Positions 55,062-64,000 of a DNA stretch of 64,000 nucleotides are shown here, piece by piece. A program made the translations under genes and the position numbers. Each line of letters begins with the position of its first letter. Position 1 is the first letter of the stretch. The DNA is from Talinum fruticosum (taxonomy: Eukaryota > Streptophyta > Magnoliopsida > Caryophyllales > Talinaceae), in NCBI GenBank assembly GCA_021018815.1, contig JAITYX010000003.1, positions 7,128,501 through 7,192,500 of the forward strand, read 5' to 3'. The notes below the pieces were generated by a model that saw only the letters and a program-made list of their open reading frames with translations, was not told the DNA's origin and ran no database searches.

Positions 55062-55820
55062 TTACAGAGCTTGCTCTCGCCGCGTAACGAGGTCTATGCC
55101 CGCTAGGAGAGCCTCGTACTCAGCCTCGTTGTTCGAAGCTTTGAACATGAACTTGAGCGCATGTTCGTATTGTTCCCCTGTTGGGGAAGTGATGACCAAC
55201 CCCGCTCTGCTCCCATCTTTGGTTGCTGAACCATCTACGTAGAGGGTCAACATTCGTCTTCGGATGGTAGGTGCTGGTTCGGGTGCGAGCATTCTACTAT
55301 GAAGTCCGCCAAGGCTTGTGCTTTGATAGCTCTTCGGGGTTCAAACTCCGGGGCATACGGGGTCAGCTCGATGGCCCACTTCAACATTCTTCCAGAGCTT
55401 TCAAACTTTTGCAACGCGTTCCTTAAGGGCTGGTGAGTAAGGACCGTTACTTTGTGTGCCTCAAAGTAAGGCCGCAACTTTCTAATGGCTAGGAGGAGAG
55501 TGTATGTGAATTTCTCGATCACAGGATAGCAAAGCTTTGCGCCCGTGAGCGCATGGCCGACATAATCTACAGGTATTTGCTCGTTCTTTTGCTCCACAAG
55601 GAGGACTCGCGCTTATTGCTTGATCCGAGACGGCGAGGTAAATGAGTAAGGGCTCCCTTGGAGTGGGACCGACAATCTTTGGAAGTTGGGCCGGTATGCT
55701 TTCGTAGGGAGAATGCTTCTTCCGCTTCGAATCCCACTTAAACTTTTCTCTTTTCTTGAGAACTTTGAAGAAGGGCTTGCATTTATCTGCAGACCTTGAC
55801 ATAAATCGTCCTAGGGCAGC
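55062..55820 (-). pseudogene. Gypsy RNase H and RT connection region
   Basis: The ORF at 55062-55292 gives LTLYVDGSATKDGSRAGLVI and FKASNNEAEYEALLAGIDL, with the D and E residues of the plant gypsy (Tat-type) second RNase H. Upstream in another frame, 55247-55597 has YPVIEKFTYTLLLAIRKLRP, the RT-connected RNase H-like fold, and LTHQPLRNALQKFESSGRML. A further frame at 55482-55802 has SADKCKPFFKVLKK and LLIYLAVSDQAISA. Two frameshifts break the chain. Having both an RT-connected RNase H and a separate VDGSA-type one is known for Tat elements. Confidence 0.85.
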
Positions 55821-55931
55821 TACGCACCTTGTTAGCTTCGAACCTCCTTGATGGTCCTGGGGACTTCATGTTGAGCACAGCTTGCACCTTGTCGAGATTT
55901 GGTTCTATCTCTCTATGGTTGATCATGAAGC

Positions 55932-56408
55932 CTAGGAACTTCCCAACCTTGACTCCAAAGGTACATTTTTAGGGTTCGACTTCATCCCGTACTTCCGTAG
56001 GACTTCAAACGTCCTTCGGAGGTTGGAAATGCGATCGGTGTCCTGCTTGCTCTTAAACATCATGTCGTCAACATATACTTCCATAGTCTTTCCAATGAGG
56101 TGGGTAAAGATCATGTTGACCAACCTTTGGTAGGTGGCTCCAGCGTTTTTCAACCCAAAGGGCATCAAATTGTAGCAATACAACCCTTGGTCGGTGATGA
56201 AGGCTGTTCTTTCCTGGTCTTCTTTGCGTATGGTATTTGATGTACCCGGAAAAACATCCATAAAGCCGAGAAGGCCGTGACCTGCCATAGCATCGACGAG
56301 TTTGTCAATTTTTGGCAAAGGGTAGCTGCCTTTTAGACATGCTTTATTGAGGTCGGTGAAGTCGACGCACATTCTCCATGTACCGTTTGACTTTTTCACC
56401 GTAACTAC
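55932..56408 (-). pseudogene. Gypsy reverse transcriptase, 5' part cut by CACTA
   Basis: The minus strand begins with VTVKKSNGTWRMCVDFTDLN, the conserved start of the RT fingers, right at the CACTA junction. YPLPKIDKLVDAMAGH, GLYCYNLMPFGLKNAGATYQ and the catalytic box EVYVDDMMFKS follow. A normal frame would continue upstream into the rest of pol, gag and the 5' LTR. This copy is split by the CACTA transposon at 56409; the remainder must lie beyond 64000. In the conserved LDAFSGY block it has MDVFPGT. Confidence 0.9.
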
Positions 56409-56424
56409 CACTACAAAAACTCGC

Positions 56425-56615
56425 CATTAGCGTCCGATTTTAAAGACTCCCGAAATTTCAACGCCAATAGTGTCGGATTTAGCATCGAATGTGAAAAGAA
56501 GACGCCATCTCGAATTAGAAATAAAAATAAAACGCTATTAGCGTCGGATATTAAAGTCGGATATTTTATCCGACTCTATTGGAGTCCGATTTTTAAAATC
56601 CGACGTTAAAAGGGA
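56425..56615. repeat. CACTA subterminal repeats
   Basis: At least eight copies of GTCGGAT or its complement ATCCGAC (or GTCCGAT) are packed in both orientations. In the family such motifs bind the TNPA-type protein that pairs the ends. Confidence 0.75.
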
Positions 56616-56659
56616 ATCCCAAATTGAAGCCAAATTGCGAACCACTTGGTCACTGCACA

Positions 56660-57090
56660 TTTACCCCAAATTTTTCATCGCGTTCCTCCCTCTCTACTCT
56701 CTCGTCCCTCGCTAGTTCGTTCGGCGTCCATCCCCTCCGTCACCGGCGTCATCACCCCTTTGTCACCGGAAATCTTCATCGCAGTGAAGTTAATTTATCG
56801 AGTATGCTCTCTACTCTCTCTTATTTTGACTCCAATCGAGCCCTCTATTGCTAAAAGTACTGTACTCTGTCATCCCCGCTAGCCGGAGTTCCGTCTCCTC
56901 CTTCACCGGTGTTCTTCTCCTCCTTTTCCGACATATGTCCCCTCGTCACCGGAAATCGGTGCGAGCTTCACCTTTTCTCCTTGCTAGGCATATCTGTTTC
57001 TCCCTCTCTCTCCTTCCGTTTGAAGCTTGGAAATTAGGTTAGTCTTTGCCTCTCTCCCTCCCGAATTATTTCTCAATGGTCCGCATTTTT
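56660..57090 (+). other. Pyrimidine-rich leader region of the CACTA element
   Basis: CTCTCTC- and CACCGG-rich sequence, with GTCACCGGAAATC repeated at about 56760 and 56945. Its last 120 bases (AGCTTCACCTTTTC, TTTGAAGCTTG, ATTTCTCAATG) recur at about 59300-59395. The short ORFs are low-complexity. Probably a transcribed 5' region. Confidence 0.45.
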
Positions 57091-57809
57091 TAATGTTTGA
57101 TTTTGTGTCTGCAATTGTGCAACTTGGAGTTCCAATTCTGTGTGATCATAAGTGGCAATTGGTCCGCCTATGCTTATATTTATGGACATTGTGCTGAAAT
57201 TGTGCTGAAATTGTAATATGATCATAAGTGCCAATTGGTCTTCACCCTCTTTTTTGGCTCGACATCCGGTATTGTAGTCAAACCTCTTGACTGAAATTTT
57301 ATAGTCGTGATAAGCACAATCTGTTGAAATGGTCTCTTAGACCTTCTAAGCAGATTGCATATCCTAAATTTTGGCTTTACAATGGAGCTTCACATTGTAG
57401 GTGCAATTTTCGGGGAAAAAAATAGGGAAGAAGTGTCATCCTGTGGTGCTAGGAGCGGAATTTTGTAGAAACCGATGTGGTTTGGGTCTCAAATGCTCGG
57501 ATGCATTCCGCCAATGATGGAACCGTATTCGACTAATGTAACCACTCAATGGGTTTTCTTTGATGACTCCTCTTTTGCTATTGCTATGAAAATGTGATGT
57601 CAAGTGATATAGTTTGTAAAATTTTCAGAGTTATTATTACATACTAAAAGTCAGCAAGTTTCTCATTGTGAATTTAGTGGAAAAAGGCAAATTTTAAAAA
57701 TAATTTTCCACAGCTTTTCCAATACCGAAGGTAATTGAGGTATGGCTAGGCTAGCATGAAATGTATAACATGTTCCGCACATTCCCTGCATGCTACTAAT
57801 CGGTTAGCG

Positions 57810-58442
57810 TAGGGATGGCGGAAAACCCAAACCCGTTTAAAACCCGCAAAACCCGCCCCATTTAAAACCCGAATGGGTGTTAAAAAATTTTCAAAAATGG
57901 GTATGGGGCGGGTATGGTTAAAATGGGTATGGCGCGGGTATGGGTATGGGTTTAGGCTTCACCCGCCCCATACCCGCCCCATATAACACCCATAACCCAT
58001 ACCCGCAATACCCGCCCGTACCTGCCCCAAACCCGCCCCACTTAAATACCCATAACCCGTTTTGCTAAATGGTTAAAAAAAAAGTTGAGAAAAGTGGTTT
58101 ATGAGAGACATAAGGACCAAATTTTGGATTATTTCGATTGTGAAATGTTTGTTAGCAAGGTGTTGCACATCTACAACTTGCAAGTTTGTGAATTGTTGTT
58201 TTTTTTTGGTTGAATTATGAAAACTATTAAATATGGGTTTAATATGAGTATTATTATTTTTAGTCTATTTATACCCAAATAAAACCCGCATACCCGCAAA
58301 ACCCGTTGGGTATGGGTATGGGTATGGATTTTTAACACCCAGTGGGTATGGGTATGGGTATGGGTATGGGTACGTATTTTGAAAATGGGTATGGGTGTGG
58401 GTATAGGAAACCCGCCCCGTACCCGCCCCATTGCCATCCCTA
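57810..58442. mobile_element. Non-autonomous hAT-type element nested in the CACTA
   Basis: The left end reads TAGGGATGGCGGAAAACCC and the complement of the right end TAGGGATGGCAATGGGGCGGG-type sequence. Both sides are full of ACCCGCCCCATACCC or inverse motifs, with an AT-rich centre. Flanks GGTTAGCG and GTTGGCAG are similar but offset, so the target duplication is unresolved. The His/Thr- and Tyr/Pro-rich ORFs (58171-58483) are products of the repeats. Confidence 0.75.
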
Positions 58443-58899
58443 GTTGGCAGTTGGCACGCACCCTCTACATAGAACACCACCAAAACTTTAATTATATAGT
58501 TTAGGTGTTTCTCATATGTTGCTCGTAATGCTTGAATTACAATTAGGTGTACAACAACGAATTACAATTAGGTGTGTAGGGAATAAAGTATTTCAATACT
58601 ATCATTCCTCCTTAAAATGTCAGCTTTTCTCATTAGTCAATAACTATCTTTATTTACGTAAGGCATGGTATGTTTATTGGTGTGGATTGTTTGTCTTTCG
58701 TATCTGTCCTTGTGGCTAATCTATGGGGTTAACAGGCATTAGCATTCCGGTCATCAAATTAAATTTAATTTCTGTAAGGCATGGTATGCTTGAATTACAA
58801 TTTCTATAATGCATATGAAATGTCTAGTCCCTAGTTATTGGCCCTTTAATCTGCATTTACGAGCAAGAAGCATTGGATTTTGCATATGGCTCATTCTAA

Positions 58900-59236
58900 T
58901 CAGCTTGGTGATACATCGAGTGAATCTGATTGTTGAAAAATATCAAGAAGAATCCTTCTAGCAGAAGCCATCATTTTAAGTTGTAATGTTGGGAAAAGGA
59001 TACAACTGCCGTTCCATACCCATTTCACAAGCACTTTGAGTGAGTGACGTTTAAAGTGGACGAAGTCGCTCTCGGCTTGTGCAAAGTTTATTGGGGCAGG
59101 TAGATGTTGATAGAGCCTCGATTGATAGTCAAGAGCATTTGACAAGTAGGTCCAAGCAACGATCTCCTCTTTGCTTCTACTTCGTTTGTAAGATCTCATA
59201 TTCTGAAAATGCTTACAATATTTCCGATGCACATCA
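58900..59236 (-). pseudogene. Exon-like minus-strand ORF, possible captured gene fragment
   Basis: A 110-residue frame of ordinary, non-repetitive composition starts with a perfect acceptor on the minus strand (GCATTTTCAG before AATATGAGATC at about 59200). It reads RSKEEIVAWTYLSNALDYQS, then LPAPINFAQAESDFVHFKRH, VKWVWNGSCILFPTLQL and ARRILLDIFQQSDS, ending in a stop near 58902. It runs against the transposase. I do not recognise the family. It lies between two copies of a CT-rich leader (56.94-57.09 and 59.28-59.40 kb). It could be part of a host gene carried by the element, or an unrecognised transposon protein. Confidence 0.45.
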
Positions 59237-59740
59237 TAATACCACTTAATATATGCTTCATTAATGCAGGCCTCCTGAACCGATTTCTACTCCCTCTTGT
59301 CTATCATCGAAAGCTTCACCTTTTCCCTCTCTCTTGCCGTTTGAAGCTTGAGAATTTAGGTGTTTGTCTCTCTCCCCTCTCCGATTGTTTCTCAATGCTT
59401 TCCTCTTTCGTATTATTTTCGGTGAATTTTTAAATGCATATGTTTGATGAAATGCCACAAAGAAATATAACAGAGATGAAGGTTCAATTCAATGGCCGAG
59501 ATTAGTTTTATTGTTTGTATGTGCCATGATTTTCGTATTAGTTGGGCCCAAAGTTTCATGTAAACGTACCTATGAACAATGATGTATATGCAGAAGAACT
59601 AGTAGCCTTTTCTTGCTATATTATGTAAGCTATTGAGCCTTTTATTATCATTTTAACTTTTTAATCATCTATTATTAATAAAATATAGCTAAGTTTACTA
59701 AAAGTTAAAATGCTAAACATCTAAAAATTTTAATTAGTAG

Positions 59741-59741
<1 letters not shown>

Positions 59742-59812
<71 letters not shown>
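59742..59812. repeat. (TA)n microsatellite
   Basis: About 35 TA units without interruption. Confidence 0.95.
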
Positions 59813-59814
<2 letters not shown>

Positions 59815-60368
59815 TTCATAAAGCTTAGAAAACCCGTTCAAAAATTTGTACATAAGAAGGTATATCGACAAGTTATACACATTTTCATGTGTATGGTGTT
59901 GATATAATACTTTGTTATGTACAAGTTTTTAAATTGTCCGTGTTGGATAGTTTAAGAATCATATGGTATTAGGTTGTGTAGTTACTGAATCCTTGCATAC
60001 ACTTTGACTTATTTAAGGCGACAATTTTCATATGTTCTCTAGGTACTATTATAAAGATGTGGTGCGTAATGTCCGGGTGAATTATTTTACCATAGACATT
60101 ATTCATCTCATCTTTATAGATCGTACTTGGAGAACTAAGGGGAAATGTTGCCGAAATTTTGTCAAAGTATGCAAGGACGTAGCTGCACGATCTAATATTA
60201 TATTATTCTTGAATGAGTATAGGACCACTTATCCCCGTAGAAAGATGTAGGGCATGCAATTGTCATTATTAAAAAATACAATGTAAAACATTACGTAAAT
60301 TTGATTGATTGATAATTTTAAAAGATAAACATACTTAACTATTTTAAAATCGTACATATCTGCAGATA

Positions 60369-63300
60369 ATGGAGACAAATAGAGAGTGGATGTATAAAAG
60401 GTTTGATCGAAAATACTTGAATAAGGAGTTCATTCGTAGGATAGAAGAGGAATTTATTCCATTTGCTAAACAAGAAGAAAGCTTCAAGAGGTCGAAGAAG
60501 ATGAGGCCATTGTAGTAAATGTGGCAACGTGCCTTTCTTTGATGAGGATACCGTGAAATTACATTTGTATAAACATGGGTTTCGTGCTAATTATTTTCAT
60601 TGGGTTAACCATGGAGAGACTTACCTTGATTTAGAAGTGAACAATCAAGGGTCGTCAAATCCACAAGTTGAATCAATGCATGAAATGTTGATGGATGCAT
60701 TTGGGCCTATGTCCTCGACATGGATTGATGATGAAAGTGTGGATGAAGAACCAAATGAAGATGCAAAAAATTCTTTGAAATGTTGGACGCAGCTAAGAAA
60801 CCTTTGTACGAGGGGTGTGATTTGTCTTTATTGTCGGTAATCTCACAGCTCATTAACATCAAATGTGAGTTTAATCTCCCAAATAGAGCTGTTGACAATT
60901 TGTTGGCACTGATGAAGGAAATGTGTCCACCTAATACCGAGTTGACCGACACTTATTATTATGCAAAGAAGCTGGTTGCTGCTTTGGAACTTCCACATGA
61001 GAGAATTGATGTTTGTCCAAATGGATGTATGTTATATTGGAAAGATAAAATGAATTTAGATAGATGTGAGCATTATGGGGTCGATAGATATGAGAAGAAG
61101 ACATTGAGGGGTAAAGGTATTGTAAAGAAAGTACTAATATACTTTCCAATTGGGCCAAGATTACAAAGATTGTATGCGACGAATGGCACAGTGGCCCAAA
61201 TGAGGTGGCATTATGAAAATCCACGTGAAAGTGGCTCAATGGCACATCCATGTGATAGTGAAGTATGGAAGCATTTAGATGTCACTTTCAAGGAATTTGC
61301 CGCTGAACCTCGCAATGTTCGATTAGGTTTATGTACCGATGGCTTCGCCCCATTTGGCAATTTTGGGCGGACGTATTCTTGTTGGCCCGTAATTGCAACT
61401 CCATACAATTTACCACCTTGGTTGTGCATGAAGAGACAATTCATGTTTCTTACTTTGTTGATTCCTAGACCAAAAAGTCCTAAGGCGAAACTTGACGTTT
61501 ATTTACAACCCCTCATTGAGGAATTAAAGCACTTGTGGGATGTTGGCCTTCAAACGTATGATGTTTCGAAAAAGAATAACTTTACGTTGAAGGCAGCAGT
61601 TATGTGGACAATAACTCACTTTCCAGCATATGGTATGCTTTCGGGTTGGATGACATCGGGAAATTAGCTTGTCCTTATTGCATGGAAAACACGAAGGCAT
61701 TCAGACTAAAACATGGGAAGAAGACCACATGGTTTGATAGCCATAGACAATTTCTTCCCGAAGGTCATCGTTTTAGGTCTAACAAGAGTGCTTTTTTAAA
61801 AATAAGGTCGACCATTAACCTCCTCCTCCTTATCTTAAAGGTGATCAAATATGGGATCGCATATGTACGATGCCTAACTCGTTGATTATCATGGCTCAAT
61901 TGGTGGTTACCTCGAGTCTCACAATTGGACAAAGCGAAGCATATTTTGGGAATTGCCATATTGGAAAGACCTTCTCATACGTCACAATTTAGATGTCATG
62001 CATGTCGAAAAGAATGTGTTTGATCAAGTAATCAACACAATCATGGATGTAAAGGGAAAACCTAAGGATGACATCAACGCAAGAAAGGATTTAGCCACTC
62101 GTTATAAGCGTCGAAAGTTCAACATTCGGACTATCGAACATGCTGATGGAGGACGAACTGAAAGCTGTTCCAGACGCTCCATATGTTAGGAATAAAGAGG
62201 CAAGAAAAGCTTTATGTGAGTGGCTAAAACAACTTAAGTTACCCGACGGATATGCTAGTAATTTAAGTCGATGTGTTGATGGAAAAAATGCAAAGTTGCG
62301 TAATTTGAAAAGCCATGATTGTCACATCCTTATGGAGCGATTATTACCCATAGCACCGAGGGAATTACTGCCTCCAAATGTTTGGAAAGTCCTTACGAAC
62401 CGAGCCAATTCTTCGAGGATTTATGTGCTGCTCATTTGTGAACGGAGGGTGTACTCCAATTAGAGGCAAATATCCCCGAAATACTATGTAAGATGGAGAT
62501 GACCTTCCCTCCAGCTTTCTTTAATGTGATGGAGCATCTTCCTGTGCACTTATCATATGAGGCTAAAGTGGGTGGACCCGTTCAGTATAGATGGATGTAT
62601 CCCTTTGAAAGGTATCAGGTGATTCTTATCAAGTTGACAATTAATATTTTGTAGTGATGATAGTAAATATTTGTACTTATGATGCAAATTTCTGCATCAT
62701 TTAAAGAAGAAAGTCGGCAATAAAGCTCGTGTTGAACCGTCCATTTGCAATGTATATCTAACGGAGGAGATTTCAAATTTTTGTGCCGCTTATTTTGAGC
62801 AAAATGTTGACACAAAAACAAGAGATCTTGGGCGAAATGTATATCCTCATATAGAGGAGAATCAAGGTGAACACATTCCGGATGTCTTCTCCTTTAATGT
62901 CGGGTATGCCCCTAGTGAAAGACGTATGAGATATCTTGATCAACGCGAGTATGATGCAGCTCATGCATACATTCTTCAGAATTGTGAAATATTACAGGAT
63001 TATGAACGGTACGACTATCAACTTGAATAATTTTGTCATATATTATCTTTTAATGATAACGAGCCAATAATAAGCATTTTCCCCAACAAAGGCAATTTGA
63101 AGATGAAATGATTACACTACATCCATGTGTTAAGAAAGATGAAACATGGAGTAAGTTTGATAAAGAATTCCCAAAATGGTTTCGAGAGAAGGTTAGTAAA
63201 TTGATGTTGTGTTGCAGTGGTTTAAATATGTATTCCATTTTCATTAACTTATATTTTAATGGCGTAGGTTTTTATTTGAACGAGAACAATGGAGTAATTA

Positions 63301-63595
63301 AAAGTTTGACACTTGGTCCAAAGAAGGATGTGCGTAGTTTTAACCATTATTACATAAATACTTACAACTTTCACACCCATAAATATAGTCAAAACAAGGC
63401 CGAGTATGAACGATGGGGTATCCTTGAAAGGGGTAGATGACATTCATTATTATGGCATTCTTCAAGAGGTGATTGAGTTAGAATATGTTAGGGATTCTCG
63501 TTCTTACAAGATGGTTTTGTTCAAATGTAAATGGTTTGATTCTATAAGGGGTATTAATATACACGAACAATATATATTCATTTATTTTTGAATAT
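60369..63595 (+). pseudogene. CACTA TNP2-type transposase
   Basis: The likely start ATG is at 60369 (after an acceptor-like TCTGCAG), giving REWMYKRFDRKYLNKEFI of the transposase-associated domain, then CSKCGNVPFFDEDTVKLHLY. The core at 60780-61667 has LPHERIDVCPNGCMLYW, RLGLCTDGFAPFG, WPVIATPYNLPPWLCMKRQF and MWTITHFPAYGMLSGW. It continues with LACPYCMENTKAF and LDVMHVEKNVFDQVINTIMD (about 61990-62050). DUF4218-type segments follow (KSHDCHILMERLLPIA near 62310; PPAFFNVMEHLPVHLSYEAK to 62620), a short intron (about 62621-62699), then further exons with the DUF4216-like LFKCKWFD at about 63515-63540. Frameshifts near 60508, 60768, 61662 and 61800-61900 and a stop near 62440 break it. It would excise and insert CACTA DNA. 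Confidence 0.9.
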
Positions 63596-63643
63596 ATATA
63601 CTTAAATTTTCTTTGCATGACATTATTCGTTTTATATACAAGT

Positions 63644-64000
63644 ATGCCTCGAACAAAAGGTTTTGCGCTAAATCATGGTGCGCCTACTTCTAGTTCCGAT
63701 TCCAATGTTGGGGCCGATCAAGCTATAGTCTAGGCTCAATCATCATCATCGAGAGGGAGATAGCTCACAACAAGGGGCAGCTTGCGGGAAAAGAGTTTTG
63801 ACAAAGGATGATGATAACTGGTGGTATGTCTCAGTAATTTGGTTTATTTTTCGTATTCTTTGGGTACTTTTAACTTAATAATTTTATTGCAGGTTCACTA
63901 AGTCGAAGTTGTCACGAGCTATATAAGATGATATCAAGATTTTCTACAATGACTAGTGCACATATTTATCAAATGTCCCTAAAGAAGAGTTAAAACTTTT
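63644..64000 (+). pseudogene. Start of a possible second CACTA gene (TNPA-like position)
   Basis: An ATG at 63644 begins PRTKGFALNHGAPTSSSDSN, soon interrupted by stops (near 63730 and 63760). A later exon-like piece after TTATTGCAG at about 63894 reads FTKSKLSRAI. It sits just downstream of the transposase, where CACTA elements carry a second, DNA-binding gene. The window ends inside it, so identity is inferred from position only. Confidence 0.35.

Larger units (their letters stand above)
46717..56408 (-). mobile_element. Ty3/gypsy element with antisense ORF regions (gypsy 2), cut by a CACTA transposon
   Basis: The left LTR (46717-47281) and PPT give the 3' end; integrase, RNase H and RT follow at higher coordinates on the minus strand. 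At 56409 the RT is interrupted by a CACTA end, and gag, PBS and the 5' LTR must lie beyond the window. Between the PPT and integrase lie 6.6 kb of non-pol DNA with two plus-strand, TATA-led regions, tandem repeats and a CT-rich tract. Extra ORFs, some antisense, in this position are known in Tat-lineage plant gypsy elements; assignment to that lineage is my inference. Confidence 0.85.
56409..64000 (+). mobile_element. CACTA (En/Spm-type) transposon, left end to beyond window
   Basis: The terminus CACTACAAAAAC starts at 56409, directly after gypsy RT sequence; TAC at 56406-56408 would be the 3-bp target duplication. Subterminal repeats of the TCGGAT/ATCCGA type (TTAGCGTCGGATATTAAAG and inverted copies) fill 56425-56610. 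A CT-rich leader follows, and then a TNP2-type transposase on the plus strand. A hAT-type element (57810-58442) and a minus-strand exon-like ORF lie in between. The right end is outside the window. Confidence 0.9.

Noticed and set aside
58171..58483. ORFs with Thr-His and Tyr-Pro repeats
   Set aside because: Translations of GGGTATGGGTAT repeats in the hAT-type element ends.

Overview
This is a plant nuclear genome window, most likely from a eudicot. The evidence is GT-AG introns, a plant-type split gene, and dense Ty1/copia, Ty3/gypsy, CACTA, hAT, LINE and Stowaway-type elements, with long AT-rich stretches between them. Only one host gene is supported with confidence. Nearly everything else is transposable-element DNA, most of it broken by stops and frameshifts. 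I saw no CRISPR array, rRNA, tRNA or bacterial operon.

Layout. About 1-6.8 kb: a degenerate Ty1/copia element on the minus strand (gag, protease, integrase, RT and RNase H remnants, an initiator-Met-type PBS at 5331-5347, and an LTR from 5350), followed by a fragment with CACTA-like subterminal palindromes to 7.08 kb. 7.1-9.67 kb holds no gene. 10,028-27,048: a TruA/PUS1-type tRNA pseudouridine synthase gene on the plus strand, in eight exons coding for 566 residues. Its sixth intron is 12.4 kb and is packed with a broken hAT transposon, an internal piece of the same copia family as at the window start, a short hAT-type element, a long inverted-repeat element and a LINE tail. 28,222-28,460: a Stowaway-type MITE.

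28,859-36,625: a structurally complete Ty3/gypsy element on the minus strand (two LTRs of about 575 bp, CCTTT target duplication, PBS, PPT). It keeps only gag and protease; the space where RT, RNase H and integrase should be holds several families of tandem and palindromic repeats. 36.6-39.2 kb: low-copy DNA, GGGTT-rich repeats and a palindromic MITE. 39,717-44,223: a long-terminal-inverted-repeat (Mutator-like) element with a 5'-truncated, internally deleted LINE inserted in its left arm, each with its own target duplication. 44.2-46.7 kb is AT-rich and has no recognisable gene.

46,717-56,408: a second, related Ty3/gypsy element on the minus strand, with one LTR, integrase, RNase H and RT. 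Between integrase and the 3' LTR it carries two regions that look like transcription units on the opposite (plus) strand, one with a coiled-coil protein remnant. Its RT is cut at 56,409 by the CACTAC end of a CACTA transposon that runs off the right end of the window. That CACTA carries a frameshifted TNP2-type transposase, its own nested hAT-type element (57,810-58,442), and a minus-strand exon-like ORF lying between two copies of a pyrimidine-rich leader, which may be a captured gene fragment.

The points most worth a second look are the two antisense units in the second gypsy element, the stem-loop next to the PPT shared by both gypsy families, the likely autonomous/non-autonomous relation between them, the repeated GGGCTCGGTC palindromes, and the possible captured exon. 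I see no clear sign of an entirely new kind of biological system; the novelty is in element architecture.
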